From Clostridia bacterium (GTDB lineage Bacteria; Bacillota; Clostridia; Christensenellales; Borkfalkiaceae), in assembly GCA_017467275.1 (NCBI GenBank), contig JAFTSN010000025.1, positions 62,001 through 126,000 of the forward strand: a DNA stretch of 64,000 bases. Direction: 5' to 3'. The notes under the pieces were generated by a model. That model saw only the letters and a list, made by a program, of their open reading frames with translations. It made no database searches and was not told the DNA's origin. The translations under genes were made by a program, and so were the position numbers. Of the stretch, positions 7,374-16,202 are shown one piece after another (position 1 is the stretch's first letter; the number at the start of each line of letters is the position of its first letter).

Positions 7374-8684
7374 TCAACGGAAGATCTGGAGCAGATCGAC
7401 GAGGATTGCGAACACGAATAAAACGATAATCCCGACAAAGTGAATGATTGTTTCCACCTTGCGGTTGATCGGCTTTTTGCGAATCCATTCAATGATACAG
7501 AAAATCACCTTACAGCCGTCCAACGCGGGAATAGGCAATAGGTTGAATACCGCGAGATTTACACCGATAAAGGACGCTAGATATAAGAACGAGAAGCCGT
7601 TCGTGGCTTTTGCGATTGTCGAAATGGTGGTCACGGGTCCGCCCATGGAATCAAGTCCCAGCTTACCCGTCAGAAGCTCGCCGAGAGAGCGGAGCACTGC
7701 GCCGCTCATATCGAAGGCATAGGAGAATACGCCGCCCACCGTCTCGCCAAAGCCGCGGCGGAGAGTGGTCGTGTAGACCGCAAATCCCAACGACTCCTCC
7801 ATCGCTTCGATCTCCGACATGCTTTCAAAATTCGCATCGGCTTTGAGCGTGAGCGAGACCGTCTTTTCCTGCCAGCCCGCCTCGCCTTTATAGCGAAGCA
7901 CCGTGCATTTTAATTCCTCGCCCGCCTTTTTGCCCTTGAGCGCATCGATACAGTCTGTTGCCATGCCGATCTTTTTGCCGTCGATTTTCAAAAGCACGTC
8001 GCGGGCTTCAAGCGTTTCCGTCGCCCATTCCGCATGCGGAACCTGCATTTCCGAATGATAGTCTGTCGGCAAAACCATGCACTTTGGAACGCCGTACACA
8101 CCCACCATGACAAAGAGCAAAACCAACGCCAACAGGAAGTTCATAGTCGCGCCCGCAATCAAAACGATGATCCGTTTCCACGGCGGTTGATCGTTGAATT
8201 TCTCGCCCTTGGGCTCGGGATATTCCGTCTCCTGCTTTTCTGCGGTCTCTTCTGCGGGTGCCTCGCCCGCAGCTTCCCCGTTCGTTTCGGACACGGTGGG
8301 CTCGTTCGCCTGTTCTGCGCTTGTTTCCTCCGCAGAATCCGAGGGATGCATTTCCTCGAACGGGTCCCCGTCGGGATTTTCCTCGGACGTCTCGTCCTCG
8401 TATTCGTCCTCGCCGTCAAACGCGCAATAGCCGCCGAGCGGAATCACGCGCAATGCGAATAATTCGCCCGTCTTTTTACTGCGCTTTTTAAAGAGCGCGG
8501 GGCCGAAGCCCACGGAAAATTCGTTGATTTTGAAGCCGAGAAGCTTCCCCGCGACGTAGTGACCGAACTCGTGAATGGTCACCATGGCAAGCAAGATCAC
8601 GATCGCGAGCAAAATCCCGCCCAAACTCCTAAAAAATCCGCTCCACGAAAAGAGCAAGCCGTTCAACAACCGAAATGCGTTCAA
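7374..8684 (-). CDS. rseP: RIP zinc metalloprotease RseP/RasP (site-2 protease)
   Basis: Membrane-embedded protease that cuts anti-sigma factors and leftover signal peptides. The zinc site is His38-Glu39-Phe-Gly-His42 in the first membrane segment; the third ligand region is NLLPIPALDGCKV near the C-terminus. A PDZ-like domain lies between. The most likely start is TTG at 8684 after AAGGAGACGGCACAT; another TTG at 8735 would overlap dxr, and no ATG precedes the active site. Odd: residues about 90-163 form a long acidic, Glu/Pro/Ala-rich, low-complexity insertion just after the first membrane segment and before a hydrophobic one. Last gene of the pyrH operon. Confidence 0.9.
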   Translation of the reverse strand: MNAFRLLNGLLFSWSGFFRSLGGILLAIVILLAMVTIHEFGHYVAGKLLGFKINEFSVGFGPALFKKRSKKTGELFALRVIPLGGYCAFDGEDEYEDETSEENPDGDPFEEMHPSDSAEETSAEQANEPTVSETNGEAAGEAPAEETAEKQETEYPEPKGEKFNDQPPWKRIIVLIAGATMNFLLALVLLFVMVGVYGVPKCMVLPTDYHSEMQVPHAEWATETLEARDVLLKIDGKKIGMATDCIDALKGKKAGEELKCTVLRYKGEAGWQEKTVSLTLKADANFESMSEIEAMEESLGFAVYTTTLRRGFGETVGGVFSYAFDMSGAVLRSLGELLTGKLGLDSMGGPVTTISTIAKATNGFSFLYLASFIGVNLAVFNLLPIPALDGCKVIFCIIEWIRKKPINRKVETIIHFVGIIVLFVFAILVDLLQIFR

Positions 8685-8697
8685 ATGTGCCGTCTCC

Positions 8698-9852
8698 TTA
8701 TTTACTGTATTTCTTAAAAATACCGTTCTGCGCAAGTGCGCGCGCCTTTAAGTCTGTCTCCTCGAGAACGGCATACGACTCCGCTTTCGCACGGCGCGTC
8801 TTGCAAAGCACGTCCTCGATAGTTTCCGCAATCCCCGTGAAAGGTATCCAGCCCTTTAAAAACGCTTTGACGGCGATTTCGCCCGCGGCGTTTAAGGCAC
8901 AGGGGTACACGCCCCCGTCCTCTGCGGCTGACAGCGCGAGGTCGAAGCAGGGGAATTTCTTTCGTTCGAGCGGCAGGAAGCGAAGCTGAGCGAGCTTTGC
9001 AAAATCCAGACTGTCCACACCGCAAGGGAAGCGCTCGGGATAAGTGAGCGCAAGCTGAATGGGCAACTCCATAGAGGGATATCCCATCTGTGCAAGAATG
9101 CCGCCGTCCTCGAACTCGACCATGGAATGAATGATGCTCTCGGGCTGGACGATCGCGTCCACCTTATCAAGCGGCACGTTATAGAGATGGTGCGCCTCAA
9201 TCACCTCGAACCCCTTATTTAATAAGGTTGCGCTGTCGATCGTGATTTTCGCGCCCATGCTCCACGTGGGATGACGGAGCGCGTCCTTGGGCGTGACCTT
9301 TTGAAGCTCCTCTTTTGTAAACGAATAAAAGGGTCCGCCGCTCGCCGTTAAAATCAGCTTTTTAAAGGGCTTATCGAAGGAAAAATCAAGCGCCTGCCAG
9401 ATTGCGGAGTGTTCGCTGTCGATAGGCAAGAGCTTCACGCCCGCTTTTTTTATCTCGTCCATGACAAGCTCACCGCCGCAAACGAGCGTTTCCTTATTCG
9501 CAAGCGCGATATCCTTTTTACGCTTCGCCGCGCGCAGGGAATATTTGAGCCCCGCAAAGCCCGAAGCCGCAATCACGGCAATATCGCCGTATTCAAGCGC
9601 TTGGAGCGCCGCACGCTCCCCCGCGCCGAAGCTTACGCCTGCGGGAATTTTATTGCGGATCTTCTTCGCCGCCGCTTCGTCCACCAGGGCGGCGTATTCG
9701 GGACGGAATAAACGGATCTGCTCCAAAAATTTTTCCGCGGAAGAATTGGCAACCAAGCTTTTCACGCGGAATTTATCGGGATAGCGCGCCGCAACCTTTA
9801 AGGTCTGCACGCCGATCGAACCCGTTGAGCCGATGAGCGAGATTGTTTTCAT
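8698..9852 (-). CDS. dxr: 1-deoxy-D-xylulose 5-phosphate reductoisomerase
   Basis: Converts DXP to 2-C-methyl-erythritol 4-phosphate with NADPH, the first committed step of the MEP isoprenoid pathway. The NADPH-binding start ISLIGSTGSIGVQTL, the metal and substrate residues in PIDSEHSAIWQAL, ASGGPFYSFTKEEL and the C-terminal HSMVEFEDGGILAQMGYPSM are all present. At 384 residues it has the family length. The start follows GGGAGGAAAAATATC. It lies between cdsA and rseP in the conserved order; its product pathway supplies the isoprenyl units used by UppS two genes upstream. Confidence 0.97.
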   Translation of the reverse strand: MKTISLIGSTGSIGVQTLKVAARYPDKFRVKSLVANSSAEKFLEQIRLFRPEYAALVDEAAAKKIRNKIPAGVSFGAGERAALQALEYGDIAVIAASGFAGLKYSLRAAKRKKDIALANKETLVCGGELVMDEIKKAGVKLLPIDSEHSAIWQALDFSFDKPFKKLILTASGGPFYSFTKEELQKVTPKDALRHPTWSMGAKITIDSATLLNKGFEVIEAHHLYNVPLDKVDAIVQPESIIHSMVEFEDGGILAQMGYPSMELPIQLALTYPERFPCGVDSLDFAKLAQLRFLPLERKKFPCFDLALSAAEDGGVYPCALNAAGEIAVKAFLKGWIPFTGIAETIEDVLCKTRRAKAESYAVLEETDLKARALAQNGIFKKYSK

Positions 9853-9930
9853 GATATTTTTCCTCCCCGATTTACGTTGTAATCATTTTGTCTCCCCCTC
9901 CAAACGCAGGGGGCAGGTATTTAACGAGCG

Positions 9931-10827
9931 TCAAAGCACCGCGTAGACCACCGCAAAGGCAAGACAGATCACGACCGTGGCAAACAGTGTGCCGTCAATA
10001 CGGTCGAGCACCCCGCCGTGACCGGGCATAATCTTGCCCATGTCTTTAATTTCCGCCTTGCGCTTAATACAGCTTTCGACGAGGTCGCCAAACGCCGTCG
10101 CCGCCGCGCTCAAAAGCCCGATCCCGAGATAGACGGGCAACCAAAGCGCCATTCTTTCATAGCCGCCCAAAACGACTGCACCGTAGATAAAATACAGTGC
10201 CGCCGCGCCGACGATGCCGCCGAAAAGTCCGCCGATGCCGCCGACGACCGTTTTATTCGGGCTTAAAACGGGCGCCATTTTCTTGGGGAATTTGCCCTTT
10301 AACAAACGCCCGAACACATAGGCAAGGGAATCAGCAACGGGCGAAATCACAAAGACGAATAAAATCGCGAGATTGGAATTAAACGCGAATTTTGCCGCTT
10401 CTTTTGTACCCGTGAAATGGTTGACAAGGCAAAGGAGGGTCAAAAGCACCGTGGGATACACCGCGGAGAGAAACGCCACGCCGAGATTTTCGGGGGTTGT
10501 TTCCTCGTGCCTTGCAACGAGCAGGGATAAAAGCCAAACTGCGAGGACGAAAAAGCAAATCGCCGCAGAGAGCGCACCCACCGTTAAAGAGACAAACTCG
10601 GAAAGGAGTGCCGTCGTGGGGATACACGCTCCCGCGAAAAAGAACACGGCACATTTCTCCGATTCCGTGATTTTCTCTTTCATAGCGCGCGTCATTTCAA
10701 ACGTGCCCATGATCGAGAAAAACCAAATGAGCGCGTCAAAAAAAAGATCGCTGATGAAAATTTTCAGAAGATAGAAGCCGACGAGCAAAGCGACGTAGAC
10801 GCTGCCCGAAATAAGACGTATTTTCAT
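9931..10827 (-). CDS. cdsA: Phosphatidate cytidylyltransferase
   Basis: Integral membrane enzyme that makes CDP-diacylglycerol from CTP and phosphatidic acid for phospholipid synthesis. The 298-residue protein has about eight hydrophobic segments, and the family signature is seen at residues about 245-275 as SCIKRKAEIKD followed by PGHGGVLDRIDG. It follows uppS by 18 bases and precedes dxr. Confidence 0.95.
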   Translation of the reverse strand: MKIRLISGSVYVALLVGFYLLKIFISDLFFDALIWFFSIMGTFEMTRAMKEKITESEKCAVFFFAGACIPTTALLSEFVSLTVGALSAAICFFVLAVWLLSLLVARHEETTPENLGVAFLSAVYPTVLLTLLCLVNHFTGTKEAAKFAFNSNLAILFVFVISPVADSLAYVFGRLLKGKFPKKMAPVLSPNKTVVGGIGGLFGGIVGAAALYFIYGAVVLGGYERMALWLPVYLGIGLLSAAATAFGDLVESCIKRKAEIKDMGKIMPGHGGVLDRIDGTLFATVVICLAFAVVYAVL

Positions 10828-10845
10828 TGTTTTACCCTTTGTTGA

Positions 10846-11586
10846 TTACTCCCCGTCCGCCGTGGAGCATTGTTCATCCGTTTTGCCGAAACGACGGGTG
10901 CGACGGGAAAATTCCTCTATCGCTTTATCCAAGTCGGCGTCGGAAAATTCGGGGAACATTTTATCGGAAAAATACAGCTCGGCATACGCCGCTTGCCATA
11001 AGAGAAAATTGGAGAGCCGCACCTCCTTGCCCGTTCGGATAATGAGGTCGGGGTCGGGCTGACCGCCCGTGTCGAGAAGCGAAGAAAGGCTTTCCTCCGT
11101 GAGTGTTTCCCCCCGCTTCATCGCCTCGGTCGCCGCGCGGACGATCTCGGCGCGGGAGCCGTAGCCGAGCGCCACGTTGATGCCTTTTCCCGTATACGCC
11201 GACGTCTCCTCCTCCGCTTTTTTCACAAGCGCACCGATATCGGGCGGAAGCAGGGAGATTTCGCCGAGGATTTTAAGACGGGCGCCGCGGGCGCACACCT
11301 TTTTCATGTTCTCCAAAAAATGCTTGCGTATGAGTGCGTAAAGCCCGTCAAGTTCGTCTTGCGGGCGTTTCAAATTCTCGGTGGAGAGCGCGTAGACGGT
11401 CACGTAATCGACACCGACGTCGAATGCGTGCTCCAAAAGCCCGATCATGCGCTCCATGCCTTTTCGGTGACCGAACGAACGCGGCATAAGCCGTTTTTTC
11501 GCCCAGCGGCCGTTGCCGTCCATAATGATCCCGATATGCTTCGGGACCGACGTCGGCTCCACCCCGTTTATTGTATTCTTTTTCAT
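10846..11586 (-). CDS. uppS: Isoprenyl transferase (undecaprenyl diphosphate synthase)
   Basis: Cis-prenyltransferase that elongates farnesyl diphosphate to the undecaprenyl carrier of cell-wall precursors. Signature HIGIIMDGNGRWAKKR carries the catalytic Asp; YALSTENLKRP and DLIIRTGKEVRLSNFLLWQ with AYAELYF are also typical. 246 residues, normal. It begins three bases after the frr stop codon, so the two are probably translationally coupled. Confidence 0.97.
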   Translation of the reverse strand: MKKNTINGVEPTSVPKHIGIIMDGNGRWAKKRLMPRSFGHRKGMERMIGLLEHAFDVGVDYVTVYALSTENLKRPQDELDGLYALIRKHFLENMKKVCARGARLKILGEISLLPPDIGALVKKAEEETSAYTGKGINVALGYGSRAEIVRAATEAMKRGETLTEESLSSLLDTGGQPDPDLIIRTGKEVRLSNFLLWQAAYAELYFSDKMFPEFSDADLDKAIEEFSRRTRRFGKTDEQCSTADGE

Positions 11587-11589
11587 AGC

Positions 11590-12162
11590 TTAAATAGACA
11601 TTAATTCCTTTTCTTTTGCGGAAATAATCCCATCAAGCTTGGTCATGACGGCAGCAACCGCCTTTTCCACCTCTGCTTCGCAGCCAGAGAAATCGTCCTC
11701 GGAGAGCTCTTTCGCCGTCTTCATTTTCTTGAGCGAATCCATCGCGTCGCGGCGGGTGTTACGCACGGCGACCTTGGCTTCCTCGCCCATTTTCTTGATC
11801 TGTTTGACGAGCTCTTTTCTTCTCTCCTCCGTCATGACGGGGAAGACGATGCGGATCACGTTGCCGTCGTTTGTGGGAGTAAGCCCTAAATTGGACTGCA
11901 AAATCGCCTTTTCCACCGCCTTTAAAAGGGATTTATCCCAAAGGTTGATTTGCAGGCATCTTGCGTCGAGCGCGCTGACGTTGCCCAGCTCGATGAGCTT
12001 GCTCATACCGCCGTAAGCTTCCACCTCGACGCGATCAAGCACTTTCGGGTTGGCTCTGCCCGCGCGAATCGCGGCGTATTCCCCCTCTAAAACGGAAAGC
12101 GTTTTTTCCGTCTTTTCCTCGAGCTCAAACATAATCTCTTCTACTTTTTCGTTTTCTATCAT
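11590..12162 (-). CDS. frr: Ribosome recycling factor
   Basis: Splits the post-termination ribosome together with EF-G. The helical-bundle motif EYAAIRAGRANPKVLDRVEVEAYG is present near residues 29-52 and the C-terminus carries the expected alternating charged helices. 190 residues against the usual 185. The start follows CACAAGGAGGCAAAATT. It lies between pyrH and uppS as in most Firmicutes. Confidence 0.97.
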   Translation of the reverse strand: MIENEKVEEIMFELEEKTEKTLSVLEGEYAAIRAGRANPKVLDRVEVEAYGGMSKLIELGNVSALDARCLQINLWDKSLLKAVEKAILQSNLGLTPTNDGNVIRIVFPVMTEERRKELVKQIKKMGEEAKVAVRNTRRDAMDSLKKMKTAKELSEDDFSGCEAEVEKAVAAVMTKLDGIISAKEKELMSI

Positions 12163-12201
12163 AATTTTGCCTCCTTGTGAATTGAGTGGTTTGATTTTTG
12201 A

Positions 12202-12912
12202 TTATTTGACCGTGATGACCGTGCCGAGCGTGTCCCCGCAGACTGCGCGAACGATTGAATCAGGCTCGTCCAAGCCGAACGCAAGCGTGGGAATGTTGTT
12301 TTCCATGCACATGGTCGCGGCGGTGAAATCGATCACCTTAAGCTGCTGGTTGATAATATCCGAATAGGTCAGCTTTTCGTATTTCTTCGCATGCGGATTG
12401 GTCTTAGGGTCGGAATCGTAGATCCCGTCCACGTTCTTCGCCATCAAAAGGATATCCGCAGAAATTTCGCAAGCCCGAAGCGCCGCCGCCGTGTCTGTGG
12501 AGCAGAACGGGTTTCCCGTGCCGCAAGCGAAAATGACGATTCTCCCCTCCTCGAAATGGCGGATTGCCTTACGCAAAATAAACGGCTCGGCAAGCGAGAT
12601 CATGTTGAGCGCCGTCTGCACGCGCACGGGCACCCCGCGCTGTTCGATGGCGTCCATCATGGCAAGCGAGTTCATAACCGTTGCCAGCATACCCATGTGG
12701 TCTGCCGTGACCCGCTCCATTTTCGTGCCCTGCCGACCGCGCCAGAAGTTGCCACCGCCGATAACGAGCCCCACCTGTACGCCCATGTTATGCACCTTAA
12801 CAATCTCGTCGACCACGCCCGCGATCACGTCCTGATTGAGTCCAAACCGCTGATCGCCCGCAAGCGCCTCGCCCGAAAGCTTTAAAAGAATCCTCTTATA
12901 TTTAGGCTGCAT
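12202..12912 (-). CDS. pyrH: UMP kinase
   Basis: Phosphorylates UMP to UDP, controlling pyrimidine nucleotide supply. Amino-acid-kinase fold motifs are seen in YKRILLKLSGEALAG, VGLVIGGGNFWRGRQG, DHMGMLATVMNSLAM and FACGTGNPFCSTDTAAALRA. 236 residues. First gene of the visible operon; the usual rpsB-tsf genes do not precede it. The start follows AGGAGGGAAAAA. Confidence 0.97.
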   Translation of the reverse strand: MQPKYKRILLKLSGEALAGDQRFGLNQDVIAGVVDEIVKVHNMGVQVGLVIGGGNFWRGRQGTKMERVTADHMGMLATVMNSLAMMDAIEQRGVPVRVQTALNMISLAEPFILRKAIRHFEEGRIVIFACGTGNPFCSTDTAAALRACEISADILLMAKNVDGIYDSDPKTNPHAKKYEKLTYSDIINQQLKVIDFTAATMCMENNIPTLAFGLDEPDSIVRAVCGDTLGTVITVK

Positions 12913-12937
12913 TTTTTCCCTCCTAATTTTTTAAGTT

Positions 12938-12964
12938 TTAGACGCGGAAAAATTCCCCGCGTCA
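12938..12964 (-). other. Leader hairpin upstream of pyrH
   Basis: GACGCGG and CCGCGTC arms around a GGAATTTTT loop lie between the putative pyrH promoter and its ribosome site on the minus strand. No T-run follows in that direction, so it is not an obvious terminator; it could stabilise or regulate the leader. Confidence 0.4.
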
Positions 12965-12978
12965 ACCGCATTTTTCTT

Positions 12979-12987
12979 ATTATAACA
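12979..12987 (-). promoter_or_regulatory. Probable extended -10 promoter of pyrH operon
   Basis: TGTTATAAT on the minus strand is an extended -10 element (TGn plus TATAAT) about 65 bases upstream of pyrH. I see no good -35 box, which extended -10 promoters can do without. Confidence 0.55.
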
Positions 12988-13046
12988 CATTTTTCCAAAG
13001 AAAGCTATACAAAACGGGAAAAAAGTTGTCTGTTTTTCGCGCTTTT

Positions 13047-14027
13047 TTAAGATTTTTTCGCCGTCAACAGCTCTTTTTTATGCCCGTCCAACCATTTGAC
13101 GGTGTTTTCAAAGGTTTTTTCAATGGGCGTCGGCTGATACCCCAGCTCGCGAGCCGCCTTTTCAAACGAATAATTATGCGGATCGTTGAGCGCGCGGATC
13201 GTCTCTTTATTCAGCATTTTCACAAAGGGAGACGCCAGCTTTGCGACAAAGGTCGGAAATATGATCGGTCTCTTTTTCCAACCCATAATCCGATTGACGT
13301 GCATATAGAGCTCTTTCACTGTCACGTCGTGCCCCGAAAGGATATATTCGCCCCGTCGATCAGTTTTGAAAAGCGTGAAAATCGCATTGCAAACGTCGGC
13401 AACGTCGACGAAATTATAGCCGCCGGGAATTCCCAGCTCCGCCTTGCCGTTTAAGACGCCCAAGAGCACCTTACCCACTGCCGAGGGCTTATAATCGTTC
13501 ACGCCGATAACTGCCGAAGGCAACACCATGGCTGCGTTGAACGCGGGATTTTCCGCAATCCTGTGCTTTAAGTACGCCATTGCCATGGCTTTGGTTTTTC
13601 CGTAGTTCCCCGCAAGCTTTTCGGGATAATAGTCCTCGGGCTCGGAAATCACGCTCTCCTTACCCGTGCGGTAAATGCCGTCTACGCTACCCGCAAAAAT
13701 AAATTTTTTCACCCGCTTTTTTTCACAGAGATCCGTCAAGGTTTTCGTGAGCAAATAGTTGACCTTATAGCATTCCGCCCAACTCTTCCCCGCAAGATCG
13801 ATAAAACAGGCAAGGTGCACGACCACATCTCCCTCGCGGATATTTTCGGAAAGGAAACTTTCGTCTAAAAGATCGCCCTGCACCTGCTCGCAGTTGGTTC
13901 CCGAAAGCTCTCTTTCGATTTTGCGCCGAACAAGCGCAATAATTTTCGCCTCAGGCTCAAGCGCATTGATCGTTCTTATAAGATTGTTGCCGATATGCCC
14001 CGAAGCGCCCGTGATTACGTATCGCAT
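13047..14027 (-). CDS. NAD(P)-dependent epimerase/dehydratase, extended SDR family
   Basis: Rossmann-fold enzyme acting on a nucleotide sugar or similar substrate. The cofactor motif TGASGHIG is at residues 7-14 and the catalytic Tyr-x3-Lys is in GNYGKTKAMAMAYL (about residue 140), with FAGSVDGIYRT before it. 326 residues, normal for the family. The second half (GVNDYKPSAVGKVLLGVLNG ... GYNFVDVADVCNAIF) resembles dihydroflavonol-reductase-type members. It lies 110 bases downstream of the AEC transporter gene. The substrate cannot be told from sequence. Confidence 0.85.
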   Translation of the reverse strand: MRYVITGASGHIGNNLIRTINALEPEAKIIALVRRKIERELSGTNCEQVQGDLLDESFLSENIREGDVVVHLACFIDLAGKSWAECYKVNYLLTKTLTDLCEKKRVKKFIFAGSVDGIYRTGKESVISEPEDYYPEKLAGNYGKTKAMAMAYLKHRIAENPAFNAAMVLPSAVIGVNDYKPSAVGKVLLGVLNGKAELGIPGGYNFVDVADVCNAIFTLFKTDRRGEYILSGHDVTVKELYMHVNRIMGWKKRPIIFPTFVAKLASPFVKMLNKETIRALNDPHNYSFEKAARELGYQPTPIEKTFENTVKWLDGHKKELLTAKKS

Positions 14028-14137
14028 GCCCTCTCCTTTCTCTTTTGCACTCTATCCGTCCACATAGAGAATAACCCCAAACACAGCCGCCGAGCGGGAT
14101 TTGTCCGTCGGCGGGCGTTACCATTAAAGCAAGCCCC

Positions 14138-15094
14138 TCAAAGGAGCATGAAAACGAGCGGAATTGTGACGATCGATAAAACGTGAGAGAGAATTACCAT
14201 ACCCGCAGCGGCGTCCGTGTTCTTATCATATGCCCGCGGGATAATGACCGCGTTTAATCCGAGCGGCATGGAAAGCATACAAACCGTGCATGCGACGAGC
14301 GATTTACCGAGCGGAATCCAGCCTAAAATTTCGTTCAATTTAAACAGTCCGATAAACAGGAGCGGAATCACGACGAGACGAAGAAGCGAAACCACGTAAA
14401 TTCGCCAATTTTTCAGCATTTCCTTGAATTTGATATCCGAAACCGTGATGCCCGTTAAGATCATGCCGACGGGCGCCATGCAGTCCGTGCTGGAATCGAT
14501 CGTGAGATTTACCCATTTGGGAAGAATTTTTCCCAGCCCCGTGATTCCGACGATCATGCCGATCAGAACGGCAACGATCATGGGATTAAAAAACGCCTTT
14601 ATCTTTGCGGAGAGCGGCCGTTTTTCCCCCGTTGCGTCCGCTATGAGAAGCGCGGGTGCGCCCCACATATAGGTCAAGACGTGTAAGGGAAGCGTGAAGA
14701 TAATATATTCGTAGAAATAGTCGGGGAAAATCGCCAGCATAATGGTGTTGCCCATAAAGCCGTAGTTGGAAAAGATCAGCACAAAGGTGGAGATACGTTT
14801 ATGATACACGTCCTTCTCCAAAAAATGAGCAAACAGAAAAGCCAGCGGGATCGTGAGAAGCAACACGACGGCGCACAGCAACAGAGGTTGCCAAGAGGTC
14901 TTAAGTCCCTCGAGCGTGAAATTTTTGATAAACGCGCCCAACACCATGGCGGGGATTAAAATGACGTTTTCAATTTTTGCAAGGATATTCGCCGCATTGC
15001 CCGTGAGGACCTTGCATTTCACAAGCAAAAAACCCACCAAAATGAGGGAAAACAAAAACCCGAGCTGATTTAACGTTGACCAAAATATATCCAT
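14138..15094 (-). CDS. AEC family transporter (auxin efflux carrier fold)
   Basis: Inner-membrane carrier, probably for organic acids or amino acids. 318 residues with about ten hydrophobic segments in two five-helix halves, broken in the middle near the PLSAKIKAFFNPMIVAVLIGM segment, which is typical of the family. The start is at 15094 behind a weak AAGGCAAAG site. It is transcribed toward the SDR gene. No substrate clue. Confidence 0.85.
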   Translation of the reverse strand: MDIFWSTLNQLGFLFSLILVGFLLVKCKVLTGNAANILAKIENVILIPAMVLGAFIKNFTLEGLKTSWQPLLLCAVVLLLTIPLAFLFAHFLEKDVYHKRISTFVLIFSNYGFMGNTIMLAIFPDYFYEYIIFTLPLHVLTYMWGAPALLIADATGEKRPLSAKIKAFFNPMIVAVLIGMIVGITGLGKILPKWVNLTIDSSTDCMAPVGMILTGITVSDIKFKEMLKNWRIYVVSLLRLVVIPLLFIGLFKLNEILGWIPLGKSLVACTVCMLSMPLGLNAVIIPRAYDKNTDAAAGMVILSHVLSIVTIPLVFMLL

Positions 15095-15257
15095 GTTTTT
15101 CTTTGCCTTTTTTCGACGGCTTTATCTTGTCTTTCGCCGCCTCTTACGTTTTACGTTACTAATTATAGCACTTTCTTTCCATAAAAACAAGCGTCCCCGC
15201 CCTCTTTTTCGGCTATTTTTCTTTCTTTTCCCAAATGTATTTTTGAGCTGAAAAGGC

Positions 15258-15286
15258 TTGTTTTTATCGGTGTCTTATGTTACAAT
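15258..15286 (+). promoter_or_regulatory. Promoter of the DUF1295 gene
   Basis: TTGTTT (15258-15263), 17-base spacer and TACAAT (15281-15286), followed by a normal leader with ACGGAGG before the ATG. Confidence 0.7.
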
Positions 15287-15305
15287 ATAAAAAACGGAGG
15301 CGTTT

Positions 15306-16157
15306 ATGAATTTCAAGGACCGACGCGGCGTCGGCTTTGCCGTGATTGCCGCAATCTATATCCTCGCAACGGCGGGCGCTATTTTTCTATACCGCGCTCT
15401 GCCCTTTTCCTTTTGGCTGAATTTACTCATTGCCGACGCGGCGGCGACGGTGTTCGTCTTTATTTTCAGCGTGATCTTAAAGAATGCGTCCGTCTACGAC
15501 CCCTATTGGAGCGTGCAGCCGCCCGTCATTTTGATTGCGTGCGCTTTCAAAGCGGAAATGAACGCGGTTAGAGTCCTGCTTCTTATTGCGGTCTGCTTCT
15601 GGGGCGTTAGGCTGACGGCGAATTGGGCGTATACCTTTCACGGGCTCGCTCATCAGGATTGGCGCTACACCATGCTGAAAGAAAAGACGGGAAAGTTTTA
15701 TCCCGTTATTAACTTCGTCGGTATACACATGGTGCCCACGCTCGTCGTTTACGCCTGTATCCTCCCCGCCGTTTTTGCCTTTGAATACGAGGCGGCTTGG
15801 AACGCAGGAAGCGTTGTTTTCTTCCTTCTCTCTCTCGGCGCGGCAATTATGCAGGGAATCGCAGATATCCAAATGCAACGCTTCCGAAAGAGAAAGTCGG
15901 GCGGATTTATCCGAGACGGGCTCTGGAAATATTCCCGTCATCCGAACTATCTCGGCGAAATCTTAATGTGGTGGGGCGTTGCGGGCGCGGTCGTGTCGGT
16001 CATGCCGAGCAGATGGTATCTTGCCGTAGGCGCCCTTTTGAACACCTTGCTATTCTGCTTCGTGAGCCTGCCCATGGCAGAAAAGCGGCAAGCGAAAAAG
16101 GACGGCTTCGAGAAATATAAAAAACAGACGAGAATCTTACTTCCCATTAAAAAATAA
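15306..16157 (+). CDS. DUF1295 membrane protein, steroid-5-alpha-reductase/ICMT fold
   Basis: Multi-pass membrane protein of the DUF1295 family, distantly related to steroid 5-alpha-reductases and isoprenylcysteine methyltransferases. The C-terminal signature GLWKYSRHPNYLGEILMWWG is clear (about residues 206-225), as is the earlier RLTANWAYTFHGLAHQDWRY. 283 residues with about six to seven hydrophobic segments. The ligand and reaction are unknown. A single-gene unit with its own promoter and a shared terminator. Confidence 0.85.
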   Translation: MNFKDRRGVGFAVIAAIYILATAGAIFLYRALPFSFWLNLLIADAAATVFVFIFSVILKNASVYDPYWSVQPPVILIACAFKAEMNAVRVLLLIAVCFWGVRLTANWAYTFHGLAHQDWRYTMLKEKTGKFYPVINFVGIHMVPTLVVYACILPAVFAFEYEAAWNAGSVVFFLLSLGAAIMQGIADIQMQRFRKRKSGGFIRDGLWKYSRHPNYLGEILMWWGVAGAVVSVMPSRWYLAVGALLNTLLFCFVSLPMAEKRQAKKDGFEKYKKQTRILLPIKK

Positions 16158-16160
16158 ACC

Positions 16161-16198
16161 AAACGGTCGGCTTACCGCAATGCAAGCCGACCGTTTTT
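16161..16198. terminator. Bidirectional terminator between convergent genes
   Basis: AAACGGTCGGCTT and AAGCCGACCGTTTTT form a 12-13 base-pair stem with a 10-base loop, with A/T runs on both sides. It serves the DUF1295 gene on the plus strand and the ferritin-like gene on the minus strand. Confidence 0.88.
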
Positions 16199-16202
16199 AT
16201 AT

